The position numbers and the translations under genes are program-made. The notes beneath the pieces are model-generated. The model made no database searches. It saw only the letters and a list, made by a program, of their open reading frames with translations, and was not told the DNA's origin. This document shows positions 13,301-25,000 of a stretch of 64,000 bases of DNA, piece after piece. Position 1 is the stretch's first letter, and each line of letters opens with the position of its first letter. Origin of the DNA: Sclerurus mexicanus (taxonomy: Eukaryota > Chordata > Aves > Passeriformes > Furnariidae). The DNA is taken from assembly GCA_013396755.1 (NCBI GenBank), contig VWZF01002698.1:442384-506383 (forward strand). The letters run 5' to 3'.

Positions 13301-15053
13301 AGGCAACTACAATAGCTCTTCTCTTCTCCTGGATTAGGTTGTGGACTGAATGACTCCCCAGTGGGGCTTGCTGCATATATTTTAGAGAAATTCTCTACCT
13401 GGACTGATAAATCATTCTTGCATAAAGATGATGGAGGCTTGGAAAGGTAAGAAAAAAGATGTTATTCCACGCAAAATCTCACTGAAAGAATTGAGTGATA
13501 ATAACCAATATGAGCATACAGGTAAAAAGACTGGCCAAAGCTGAAATTTAAGGATGAAAGATTACACATGACAAGTAGTAGTTTAAAGTTACAGGAGATT
13601 GACTGCAAACTACCCCTTTAGAACCAGGCAGCTTTCCTCAGGGCATGTGTGCCGCTTAATTTGCTGCTTGAAAATGAGTGGAGAACCATAGGAACAACTG
13701 TTCTTCAGGACACAAGCTCAATACAGTGCATTGAAAAACAGCTTAGTTAAATTTCTTCATCCTTCTCTCCCAACAGCAAATACTCTCTTGATGAGCTTTT
13801 GACCAATGTGATGATTTACTGGGTGACATCCTCCATTGTGTCCTCAATGCGATACTACAAGGAAAACTTTTCCAAGGACCCTAGTCTAAACGCTCATAGC
13901 AGGTAATGAAGTGGCAGGTGCAAGACAGATTTGCAAATGAGATTCAAACTATGCCTGTATAAATATTTAGATCACTTACAACAGCAACTCTAACTCCAAC
14001 GAGAAAAAAAAAATCAAAGTTCTTATTTTGATATAGTTATAAGTAAATATATTTTTTTTGAACATATAATTCACACAAGGTGGCTTGCAACCAAGACAAT
14101 GCATACATATCAAAGCATCAAATGAAGTCTTGTGTTCAAAATACAGGTTTATACATTTATTTACCAAACAAATGTAATCTGTGGCTCAGTTCAGTAAAAA
14201 CAAAACTGAAAATTATGGCCATATCCAAGACAGTAGTTTAAACTGAGTTAGTAAGGGTACAACTTGCTGGAGGATAAACTGAGAACTACAATGGTTAAGC
14301 ACAAACTGGGGGGAAGGATTTTGGAGAGCTGTACTTGAAACTAAGCACCTCCTGACAGCTGGTATGCTAAGATAACTCTAAGAGAGGCTGACCAGAAAAA
14401 TGTTTGAGTGAACTTCTCCAAGCAACAGATCATACAAACAAATGGGAGAGTCTTTTTCTCTGTGGACTGAGCCAGTCTACCTTTCCTCTCCAGAGAGTCA
14501 TTTGTTACGCATTTGGTACCATAAATTCTAAATCAAATATGAGCCGGCTCATTTCTGACTTTCACAAAGAGGTGTGGCATCTTGTCACATAGCACAAAGT
14601 TACAAAACAACATAAGCTTAAAGACCTGAAACATTTCAAGATCGAACTGCATGCAAAGTTGGCTCTAATTTACGCATCTCTGGGTATAACCTTCTTAAAC
14701 TAGAGGATATCCAAACAGAAAAACTCTTCAGCAGAGCGTAGACCACAAAGTATGTTGCTGTGGTGAAACTGTAGCAGTTACCAGCCAGAAAGTCTTCATA
14801 GACCTTCCCTGGGACTTGTTTCAAAAAATGCAATTAACTTATGTCTTCTAGGTGTAGTGTACACGTTCCCACAGGGATTGCAGCTTTTCCTCAGGAGATA
14901 GTTCATACACCACGTACTTGGGCAAAGGATGTCTACAAGAACATCATCACTTACACTTATATGCCACGTGGAGGGCATTTTGCTGCCTTTGAGGAACCCA
15001 AGCTTCTGGCACAAGACATCATGCATTTTGTCAGAAAAGTGGAAGAGCTGTGA
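7398..15053 (+). CDS. EPHX1: Microsomal epoxide hydrolase (EPHX1 family), 8 recognised coding exons
   Basis: Membrane-anchored alpha/beta-hydrolase of the endoplasmic reticulum that opens epoxides to diols in detoxification. Exons: 7398-7592, 8400-8580, 9369-9599, 9980-10109, 11052-11266, 13338-13446, 13777-13902, 14852-15053. All junctions are GT-AG and the phases join into one frame of 462 codons plus stop (human 455). The order is: an N-terminal hydrophobic anchor ending in LLYW, the DGWWG motif, the HYGFNS and WRNEFDW motifs of the N-terminal domain, oxyanion motif HGWPGS, nucleophile Asp in GGDWGS, ESGYLHIQ and RYYKEN carrying the two family tyrosines, acid Glu in FPQEIVHT, and base His in RGGHFAAFEEP. 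All catalytic residues are present, so it should be active. The start is unresolved: no in-frame ATG lies between the stop at 7350 and the exon, so the start is upstream or at the internal Met at 7443. An EPHX1 paralogue rather than EPHX1 itself remains possible. Confidence 0.9.
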
Positions 15054-15129
15054 ACCTGCAGTTTAAATACATGCATAGAATGAAAGCAAGTTGCTCTGCC
15101 ACCAGCAGAACATTTGCTTTGAGGGATTA

Positions 15130-15135
15130 AATAAA
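15130..15135 (+). terminator. Poly(A) signal of the EPHX1-like gene
   Basis: A canonical AATAAA lies 77 bases after the stop codon in the same orientation. This gives a very short 3' UTR. It is the only canonical hexamer close behind the stop. Confidence 0.7.
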
Positions 15136-16323
15136 GCCAATATAATCACATATAGAAACCAGCATTTTATTTTGATAATACTTACAGTACTAAACATGTT
15201 AATCAAGCTATAAAGATTTTTATAAGGAGAAAAAAAATAATTAAAAAACCCAAAAGCATATTGTGTTCTTTCATTCCCAGCACCATATCATTACTGAATT
15301 CATCATTCAAGTATAATAGAATATGTAAACAGTTTATTGCAGTAACACTGCATTTATTTGGGAAAGAGAGGTGAAGGGAACTGGCTACAGCTTCTACTCA
15401 AAAGCCTCTTTAAACACTTGGGCACTAGCATTCTTAAATATGTGTTACAAGTAGCTTTGGTGGAAGTATAAAGGGTTTTGATCTCTTGAGCACAAACACT
15501 CCTATGTTCAAGTTATATTTCATTCAAAAACCTGTTGTTACATGTTCAAGTGGGCAGCTGCACAAAAGGCAGCTTTCTTCATTCTAGCAGTTTTTCCTCT
15601 ACAATGAGCTTTAGCAGCTACTGCACATTGTAAACAGTTGTTAATAGATAATATGGCAGAGACAGCACTCCTAGTGTTCTCCATGCTTGAAAATATCAAA
15701 TCAAGTTCCTCCTAGTTCTATAATCTCATTCTATTCTGAAAGGTCAAAGTTAAAATGTGCACCAAGTGCAGAGGATTACTTCAAACATTTACCCTCTTTT
15801 CAAATGATTTTTACCACCCCATTGTGCAATTTTGGCTACTAACTGAAGCACCCTCACTACCAGTAGGCACAAGTTTCTCTTCAAATGGGACAGAGATATT
15901 TGAAGTTATTAAATCACAGATACCTGCTGGAGTTCTCTTCAGTCAGCTGGACATGTATCTAGTCATAACACAACATGCTCAAAGGATGTCTCTCCCTGTC
16001 CTGTTCTGCACTAGACAACAGCTCAGAAGAGCAGACTCAAGTTCTGCTTCCAAGTGATACAATCTGACTCAGAACAAGAATTTGGCAGAAAAAGATAGTG
16101 CTGAACTCGATCACATTCCTTTGACTTTTACACATTTCAGAAAAGTTTGGGTCTAAGATTTGTAAGAGGTAAAAGTATACAAGAAACTTTGTTAAGTGAA
16201 AACAAGCTACCATATTGGGCAGCACTCTTTTCTGAAGAGGGTTACCAATTTTAGTTGTATCTATATATCTAACTAGTTGTCAGGGCTGTTGGACTAAAGA
16301 TTAATAAAACAATATCAATATTG
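15136..16323. other. Intergenic stretch between convergent genes
   Basis: AT-rich sequence between the 3' end of the EPHX1-like gene (plus) and that of MAD2L1BP (minus). I see no exon, repeat family or RNA gene. Several A/T-rich hexamers on both strands could act as secondary poly(A) sites. Confidence 0.45.
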
Positions 16324-16329
16324 TTTATT
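16324..16329 (-). terminator. Candidate poly(A) signal of MAD2L1BP
   Basis: TTTATT on the plus strand is AATAAA on the minus strand. It is the first canonical hexamer downstream of the MAD2L1BP stop, about 1.1 kb away. If used, the GTPBP2-derived relic at 16.67-17.08 kb would be transcribed antisense within the MAD2L1BP 3' UTR. Confidence 0.4.
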
Positions 16330-16664
16330 GCTACCTTTCCTCCACAGAACTGATCAAGCTTTTCAGTCTCCAGTACAGGATAGCACCAGGTACATGATCT
16401 CCCAATTGATGAGAAATCTCACTCTTTGTATCGTTAAGGAACTGTAATTGAGTTGTGGGGAAGTGTAATTTCATCAAGAGATGGACAATCACTTGGTTAC
16501 CCAAGCAGGGTGGGCACAACAGCAGCCAACAGGGGTGCCAGGAGCTGCCTGGGGAGCTCCTTGCAGCACTGCCCAGGGAAGCTGCTCCACTGGCCTCCAT
16601 TCCACTTCCCAGCAGCCCTGGCAGCTCCATCCCCTTGTGGAGGAACTGCCTTCATCCCATCATG

Positions 16665-17075
16665 GGTTTTTTGTTTACTGGCTGGAAATAAGTTCCCCCT
16701 TTCCCAACAATATTACCCCTGTGTCCCACTCTAGTTTTGCCCTCTGGTGTTCATGGTGCAGGAAGTAAACAGCAGAAACAAAGTTCCAGCTGGCTGTAGG
16801 AAGGGCAAAAGAGCATGGGAGCTAACACAGTCTCTTTCTGCCACTTTCCCTCTTTTTGAAATCCTCAGCACCAGCTGCAGAGTAGGCAGCTGGTGCCTGT
16901 AGAAGTCCCTGCAGGCACAGCATCTAATTCTTCTGTCTTGCTTCCTTCTCCAACCAGGCAGGAAATGGGAAGATCAGCTACAAGGTGAGTCCTTGGAGGT
17001 TGCAGAAGGTCTTCCTCCCAGAGGGCTATTTTGTCACATGGGTAACATGATCAAGAAAGGGACAGAAAAAGGCCA
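16665..17075 (+). pseudogene. Relic copy of the GTPBP2 exon-2 region
   Basis: This stretch aligns end to end with 20.79-21.24 kb in GTPBP2, about 4.1 kb to the right, in the same orientation. Shared runs include 'tgaaatcctc' followed by 'caccagctgcagagt', 'cagctggtgcctgtagaag', and 'aaggtcttcctcccagaggg'. Position 16958-16984 corresponds exactly to the 27-nt GTPBP2 exon 2, keeping both the AG acceptor and GTGAGT donor. Its residues have changed from AEDGNIEYK to AGNGKISYK, while the real exon is identical to human. No copies of exons 3 or 4 follow, and the match fades after about 17.08 kb. I read it as a dead duplicate fragment; a cryptic alternative exon is less likely. Confidence 0.75.
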
Positions 17076-17423
17076 TATTAAAATTCAGAGAGAAGACTGC
17101 ATGTATGCAGCACTTGCCAGTTCACCAAGCACACAGCAGGAGAGCTTTACTCCCAAACACACTAATTCATCTGCTGTGCCACAGCTTGAGTCCCTAAGGA
17201 ATCACTGCACCTTGCATGCAGATGAGCTCTAAAGGCAATTTGCCTTCAACAACAGCCCAGCAAGTGATGAGAGATGAGCACAGGCAAGCTACAGGGAGGC
17301 AATAAACACCCTGGAGAAAAAAAAAATAAAATCAGACAGGCAAAAATGCATGGTTACATTTGATAAAAATTTGCACTTAAGAAAGGTTGATCAATATTCC
17401 AATTAAACTTCTATGGAGTCCAA

Positions 17424-17954
17424 TCATTCACTAAAGCCTTTCAGGGTCACTGGTGCTTGGAACCAGATGTAGTCCTCCCAGTCAGATGCTGTGTGCTGTG
17501 GAGGTGAGGCACTCAGGTGGAGGTCTCCATCACAGGACAATTTAACAGTCAATTTCCTCCCTCGTGTTGGCACTCTATAGTTCAGCTTGGGTCGGAACCA
17601 CTCAACACCACAGTCCCGGTGGCCCTGGACCAGGACAAGCGTGCCTGTGACAGGGAGAGCCTTGAGTTCACTGAAGATGTCTGCAACAAAGAGGCGGTGG
17701 AAGAGCTGACGAATGCAGGGTGCAGTCTGGAGGCTCTCCTCAGCGCTGCCCTCACAGATCCCTTCCAAGTCCAGCTCATAGAGCTCCTTGGGGTTCATGA
17801 TGTTGCCTCCAAGCAGGAAAAGAACCCGAGGAACTGGAGTCAAACTAAACATGCCTTCCAGGTGCTGGAACAACTCCTCCAGATCCACCAGCATCTGCTG
17901 GCACTTGCTGCTTCCCAGGCCCATGGAGGGTGGCTTCTCTACCCCATCTCCATC
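17424..17954 (-). CDS. MAD2L1BP: MAD2L1-binding protein (p31comet), last coding exon only
   Basis: p31comet binds closed MAD2 and, with TRIP13, takes apart the mitotic checkpoint complex, silencing the spindle checkpoint. The exon starts after a TTCCAG acceptor at 17956/17955 and ends with TGA at 17426-17424. Residues matching human in order are KCQQ, VPRVL-LLGGN, KELYELDLEGICEG, LFVADIFSEL, QGHRDCG, VPTRGRKLT and finally WEDYIWFQAPVT with KGF-E at the C-terminus, so the HORMA-like C-terminal half is intact. The N-terminal half (human residues up to about 130) is not in 17956-18284 and must lie in or behind the N gap. The gene is head to head with GTPBP2, as in human. Confidence 0.92.
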   Translation of the reverse strand, partial: DGDGVEKPPSMGLGSSKCQQMLVDLEELFQHLEGMFSLTPVPRVLFLLGGNIMNPKELYELDLEGICEGSAEESLQTAPCIRQLFHRLFVADIFSELKALPVTGTLVLVQGHRDCGVEWFRPKLNYRVPTRGRKLTVKLSCDGDLHLSASPPQHTASDWEDYIWFQAPVTLKGFSE

Positions 17955-18284
17955 CTGGAAAACAAGCATATTAGTACGTTACAAGGATGCATTAGTACTA
18001 GTATTTTCTGTAGAAAGCATGGCCCATCCCAGAGAGCCAAGGAACAAGAGGGTTGTGTTACTTTTGAGAGGTACAGGTACCCGCATGGAGAACCGGGAGA
18101 TGTGAGAGGAACACAAAAGCACACCGTATCTGACAAACAACCTGAACACAAAAGCTCCCACGAGGAACAGAAGCCCCCCCTTCCAAAGACCAGCCAAAGC
18201 AGCAACGCGCCTTGAGCGGAGGGCGGCGCGACAAGCGATAAAGAGCAACCTGCCGGGGCCCGGGGGTGCCTCCGCGGCCTCCCC

Positions 18285-19067
18285 NNNNNNNNNNNNNNNN
18301 NNNNNNNNNNNNNNNNNNNNNNNNNNNNNNNNNNNNNNNNNNNNNNNNNNNNNNNNNNNNNNNNNNNNNNNNNNNNNNNNNNNNNNNNNNNNNNNNNNNN
18401 NNNNNNNNNNNNNNNNNNNNNNNNNNNNNNNNNNNNNNNNNNNNNNNNNNNNNNNNNNNNNNNNNNNNNNNNNNNNNNNNNNNNNNNNNNNNNNNNNNNN
18501 NNNNNNNNNNNNNNNNNNNNNNNNNNNNNNNNNNNNNNNNNNNNNNNNNNNNNNNNNNNNNNNNNNNNNNNNNNNNNNNNNNNNNNNNNNNNNNNNNNNN
18601 NNNNNNNNNNNNNNNNNNNNNNNNNNNNNNNNNNNNNNNNNNNNNNNNNNNNNNNNNNNNNNNNNNNNNNNNNNNNNNNNNNNNNNNNNNNNNNNNNNNN
18701 NNNNNNNNNNNNNNNNNNNNNNNNNNNNNNNNNNNNNNNNNNNNNNNNNNNNNNNNNNNNNNNNNNNNNNNNNNNNNNNNNNNNNNNNNNNNNNNNNNNN
18801 NNNNNNNNNNNNNNNNNNNNNNNNNNNNNNNNNNNNNNNNNNNNNNNNNNNNNNNNNNNNNNNNNNNNNNNNNNNNNNNNNNNNNNNNNNNNNNNNNNNN
18901 NNNNNNNNNNNNNNNNNNNNNNNNNNNNNNNNNNNNNNNNNNNNNNNNNNNNNNNNNNNNNNNNNNNNNNNNNNNNNNNNNNNNNNNNNNNNNNNNNNNN
19001 NNNNNNNNNNNNNNNNNNNNNNNNNNNNNNNNNNNNNNNNNNNNNNNNNNNNNNNNNNNNNNNNNNN
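18285..19067. other. Assembly gap over the MAD2L1BP/GTPBP2 divergent promoter
   Basis: 783 N. The flanks (about 18.17-18.28 kb and 19.07-19.35 kb) are strongly GC- and CpG-rich. The gap lies between the head-to-head starts of MAD2L1BP and GTPBP2, so it hides their shared promoter, the 5' exon(s) of MAD2L1BP and the start of GTPBP2 exon 1. Confidence 0.9.
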
Positions 19068-22000
19068 AAGAACGGGCGGAGCCGGGGGGGCAAGGCCAAC
19101 AACCCGCCGTACCTGCCGCCCGAGGTGAGGTCCGGCGGCACCGCGTCCCGGGAGCCGCGGAGGGAGCGGGGCAGGCCCCGGGGCGGAGGGAGGGAGCCCC
19201 CGGCCGGGCTGCCGCGGGGCCGGGCTGGCAGCAGCCCCCGCAGCTGTGTGCCCGCCAGCCCCGCTCCGAGAGCAGTCCCCCACTGCCCGCGGGCGCTGCG
19301 GCAATAGAGCTTTGCGCCCCTTCCGAGCGCTGAGCGCCCCGCTCGCATCTCTCCCCGAGAGGACGGTCTGGTGGGTCTAAATCCCTTTGCTGCCGCCAGA
19401 CTCAGCAGGTGCTAGTGACTCCCTTGCCGGCTAATGTGACAATTGTTTTCTTACGCGGGGATGCAGGTGGTGCTGGCAGGGCGTGAGGCGCTTGCCTCTT
19501 GCAGCGGGAGAGGGTGGCATTGGTGGTACGGGGGTGTGCCAGCTGGCACCGCACTAACAACAGGGCGGACACTGTGGGGAGAGTTACATGGCCCTGGACC
19601 CCATGGCTCGGCCCCTGTCAGTGAGCTTTCTGTAAGCATACAAGAGCCTGTGCTGGGAGGGAGCAGTCCTTCCACAGGGCAGGGCTGTGACTCTTGGCGA
19701 CAAAGGGAAACAGCGCTTTGCTACTGTTAGATCTTCTCCATGGGCAGGGCTGTGCCCTGCAGCCGCAGTTTAGTGTTTTTGTGCCTTTCAGCTGGAGGCT
19801 GGACAGTCCCCTGTGGTTTCAACACAGCTGCCTCTCTCTGGCTGCCCTGTGCAGTGTGTGCAAGTCTCGGCTTGTTGCTTTTCTAGTCTTAGCAGACTTG
19901 AAGGAGATCCCACCCCTTTATTTAGACAACAGTGCACTGCCTGAATGTGTTTTCCGTAGAACTGGAAAGCTGGTAGATGGTAAGAGAGGAAAACCTTGCA
20001 CAAGTACCCTTTTCTCGCTGCATAGCTCTGCTGCCTGAGAGTGGAGCTGACAATTGAGAACTTCTGTTGGCCTTTTGCCACCATAAGCACCGCTGTGGTT
20101 AGGAGCTGAGCTAGAAGGCAAGGAGAGGGCTGTTGCCTCTCCTGACATGCAAATAGGTGTCCAGAGGAAAAAGGAAGTGCTTACTCTTGCCAACCCCATT
20201 TAGTCTGACAAAGTACGTGGCTTCCTGCAGGCTCCAGCCCTTTCTCAGTGGTTCTTATACCGAATTAATGGGAAAATTACTTCAATATTGGCTAGACGTT
20301 GTCTTTGGAAAGCTGGAGCCTGTTGTGGTTGGAGTGAGCTTGATGAGTACCCGGGCCTTTCTATAACAGCCTAGTCTGGCTTCAGCCCTTCCTGGGGAAG
20401 TTCTTCTGGGCACATTGTGTACAGACAGTCCCAATAAAGTCTGGTTCTCCAGAACTGCCAGGCCAGTGACTAGCTTGCTGTACTGCAAAGAAATTCCTAC
20501 CTTTCTTCCTTAGTCCTTTCTTGTGGAGAGAAGATACACAAGGATATGGAAAGGAGTCAGTGAAAAAATAATTGAGTGAGGAAGGGTATCAGTGTGCAGG
20601 CGGCAGGTACTTTTGTTCCCAGTCTCCTATTTCTGTGCACATTGGGTGAATGGAAGCTGCTGGATAGGGTGGGAATGGGATGCAGTGGGTGGCATTTTGT
20701 GGGTCATGGATGTGTGAGAGGGGAGACTTTAAATCATATGCTGGCCTGTGCCTTTTTGGAACTGGAACTCTCTGTGACTGTTAGGCTGGCCCTATTCTTT
20801 ACTGCCAGTAAAAAAAAAAATCCCCCCTGCCCTGACAGTATTACCTCTGTGTTCCACTCTAGTTTTGTCCTCAAGTGTTCGAGATGTGGGTTGCAAACAA
20901 ACCATAAGGGAAGTTTTAGTTCGTTGTAGGAAGGAATGTCAGAAGAGGGTGGGAGCTAACACAATCTCTTTCTTTCACTTTCCCTCTCTTTGAAATCCTC
21001 GGCACCAGCTGCAGAGTGTCTGGGCAGCTGGTGCCTGTAGAAGTCCCTGCAGGCACAGCATCTAACTCTTCTGTCTTGTTTCATTCTCTGACCAGGCAGA
21101 AGATGGGAACATCGAGTATAAGGTGAGTCTTTTGAGATCCCAGAAGAAGGTCTTCCTCCCAGAGGGTTATTTTGCAGTGAGTAACTTCACCAAGGACAGC
21201 CTATGGGTAACATGGCCAAGGAAGGGACAGAGAAGTGGACACTATACTAAGAAACTACCTGTCATCTTCTATGTCTCTGTGCCTAGCAATACGCAGTATG
21301 CTGAACTCCAACAGCTTGATCTCAGTACTCATTTTTAGTAATCTGTTTTAGCAGATGAGGCCTACTGTATTTTTCCTGAAATCCACATTTTTTGAGAGAG
21401 AGCTGCAGGTGTCCCTGATAATCATTTGCCACTTTTTTGTGGCTGCTGTCATTTGCACTTACTTGGTTCCTATGTCATAGATGGGTACCACAGTGTTGTT
21501 TTTACCCCCACAGCAGGCAGGGTGCAGATCCCTTTGTCACGATGCAGGAAAATTCTACCATATGTGTGCACCTTTGTGAAACCCTTTTTCACCTGTCCTG
21601 TGGCTTCTGCACAGGCAGTAACACGGGCTTTCTAGAGATGGGTCGGAGTCGGGAGAATTACTTCATAGTATTGGAAGTTGCTGGCGTGGGCAATGGGATT
21701 CCCTCTGCATCCAGACTGTGACTAGAACTACCCTTCTGTTAAACAGCTAAAGCTGGTGAACCCCTCACAGTATCGCTTTGAGCACCTGGTGACACAGATG
21801 AAGTGGCGACTGCAGGAGGGCCGAGGTGAAGCCGTGTATCAGATCGGTGTGGAGGACAATGGGCTGCTGGTGGGCCTCTCGGAGGAGGAGATGCGTGCCT
21901 CGCTCAAGACCCTGCGCCGCATGGCAGAGAAGTACGTGTTCCCTTTTGTGTGCAGGGCCCACGAGCATGAACAGCCTCCAATAGGGAGGCTCAGTCCCAG

Positions 22001-25000
22001 GAGTCCCCTCAGCAGCCAGGGGCTCCATTCTACAAAGCCCCTGTATTACTGAAATTCCTTCAGTCACGAGGCTCTGTAAATGTGAAGGAGGTTATAGGGC
22101 TCTTGTCTGGAAGACTGAGGTTTCTTCCCTCCTATCCTCAGCTTTCATCCCACTCTCTTTGTCAGCTGTTCTGGTAGAGGTGCAAGATCTGTTGAGTACA
22201 AGTGTGTCTCACTCCTTCCTTTTGTCTTCATGGCAGGGTTGGGGCTGACATTACAGTGCTGCGGGAGAGGGAGGTTGATTATGACAGCGACGTTCCGAGG
22301 AAGATAACGGAGGTGCTTGTCCGAAAGGTGCCTGACAACCAGCAGGTAAGGGACCTGTGACTTTGCCACCCTCTTCTGCTGGAGATTTAGAGGTAGCTTC
22401 CTTTTGGGATGGGAGCCCAAACCCTAGAGGCACTTTGTCATAGATTGGCCCATAGCAGATGCTTAAAAGAGCNTTTTTGGAACTGGAACTCTCTGTGACT
22501 GTTAGGCTGGCCCTATTCTTTACTGCCAGTAAAAAAAAAAATCCCCCCTGCCCTGACAGTATTACCTCTGTGTTCCACTCTAGTTTTGTCCTCAAGTGTT
22601 CGAGATGTGGGTTGCAAACAAACCATAAGGGAAGTTTTAGTTCGGTGTAGGAAGGAATGTCAGAAGAGGGTGGGAGCTAACACAATCTCTTTCTTTCACT
22701 TTCCCTCTCTTTGAAATCCTCGGCACCAGCTGCAGAGTGTCTGGGCAGCTGGTGCCTGTAGAAGTCCCTGCAGGCACAGCATCTAACTCTTCTGTCTTGT
22801 TTCATTCTCTGACCAGGCAGAAGATGGGAACATCGAGTATAAGGTGAGTCTTTTGAGATCCCAGAAGAAGGTCTTCCTCCCAGAGGGTTATTTTGCAGTG
22901 AGTAACTTCACCAAGGACAGCCTATGGGTAACATGGCCAAGGAAGGGACAGAGAAGTGGACACTATACTAAGAAACTACCAGTCATCTTCTATGTCTCTG
23001 TGCCTAGCAATACGCAGTATGCTGAACTCCAACAGCTTGATCTCAGTACTCATTTTTAGTAATCTGTTTTAGCAGATGAGGCCTACTGTATTTTTCCTGA
23101 AATCCACATTTTTTGAGAGAGAGCTGCAGGTGTCCCTGATAATCATTTGCCACTTTTTTGTGGCTGCTGTCATTTGCACTTACTTGGTTCCTATGTCATA
23201 GATGGGTACCACAGTGTTGTTTTTACCCCCACAGCAGGCAGGGTGCAGATCCCTTTGTCACGATGCAGGAAAATTCTACCATATGTGTGCACCTTTGTGA
23301 AACCCTTTTTCACCTGTCCTGTGGCTTCTGCACAGGCAGTAACACGGGCTTTCTAGAGATGGGTCGGTTTTTTGAGAATTACTTCATAGTATTGGAAGTT
23401 GCTGGCGTGGGCAATGGGATTCCCTCTGCATCCAGACTGTGACTAGAACTACCCTTCTGTTAAACAGCTAAAGCTGGTGAACCCCTCACAGTATCGCTTT
23501 GAGCACCTGGTGACACAGATGAAGTGGCGACTGCAGGAGGGCCGAGGTGAAGCCGTGTATCAGATCGGTGTGGAGGACAATGGGCTGCTGGTGGGCCTCT
23601 CGGAGGAGGAGATGCGTGCCTCGCTCAAGACCCTGCGCCGCATGGCAGAGAAGTACGTGTTCCCTTTTGTGTGCAGGGCCCACGAGCATGAACAGCCTCC
23701 AATAGGGAGGCTCAGTCCCAGGAGTCCCCTCAGCAGCCAGGGGCTCCATTCTACAAAGCCCCTGTATTACTGAAATTCCTTCAGTCACGAGGCTCTGTAA
23801 ATGTGAAGGAGGTTATAGGGCTCTTGTCTGGAAGACTGAGGTTTCTTCCCTCCTATCCTCAGCTTTCATCCCACTCTCTTTGTCAGCTGTTCTGGTAGAG
23901 GTGCAAGATCTGTTGAGTACAAGTGTGTCTCACTCCTTCCTTTTGTCTTCATGGCAGGGTTGGGGCTGACATTACAGTGCTGCGGGAGAGGGAGGTTGAT
24001 TATGACAGCGACGTTCCGAGGAAGATAACGGAGGTGCTTGTCCGAAAGGTGCCTGACAACCAGCAGGTAAGGGACCTGTGACTTTGCCACCCTCTTCTGC
24101 TGGAGATTTAGAGGTAGCTTCCTTTTGGGATGGGAGCCCAAACCCTAGAGGCACTTTGTCATAGATTGGCCCATAGCAGATGCTTAAAAGAGCTGCCAGA
24201 GGGAGGCTTGATGATAACACTTCTTATCTCCCAGACTGTGGTTGAGGCAGGTATCATTGGGGAGATTGCCTGGATGAGAGGTGAAAAATTATTTTGCTTC
24301 TATGGCAGTGGTTCTAATGCAGGTCAATGTGCAAAAAAGGAAGGATTTAGAAGTCCTACTGCAGCAAATGGCCTTTTTTGTGGTATCAAAGCCTGGTGTG
24401 TCACATCACAACTCTAGAGAGTGTATCACGACGGCTGGGCAGTGGTTTGCTGGGAGCGAGAGCAGAATCTGAGAAAGATTATGTTGCACAGTGTCTCTCA
24501 TCTACAGAAGCTCTCTGAGGTGCATCTCCACTGCTGTGTAGTACTCATGCACACTCAGCACAGCCCTGATTAAGTTTCATGATTTCTCCCTTTTTTTTTC
24601 CTGTAGTTCTTAGACCTTCGAGTAGCTGTGCTGGGGAATGTGGACTCAGGGAAGTCAACACTGTTGGGTGTCCTGACGCAAGGAGAGCTGGACAATGGGC
24701 GGGGCAGAGCACGCCTCAACCTCTTCCGGCATCTCCATGAAATCCAGTCAGGAAGAACATCAAGCATCAGCTTTGAGATCCTTGGCTTCAACAGCAAAGG
24801 AGAGGTGAGGAGAGTGGGCCGCTGAACTCAGAAGGCTGGAGGAGAATGAGACTACCCTCCTGTTACAACTGTGAGTGGGACATGAGAGAAGAGAGATGGC
24901 ACAGCTCTGTGTCTCTTTAGCTGAACCTAAGTGTTCAGCTAAACACGAGAGTGCTACTTGTCCATTTGCAACAGACATTGTATCTTGCACTCATGGTGGA

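Noticed and set aside
17517..18215. 232-codon open frame on the plus strand
   Set aside because: Antisense shadow of the MAD2L1BP exon; the minus-strand frame matches p31comet residue by residue.
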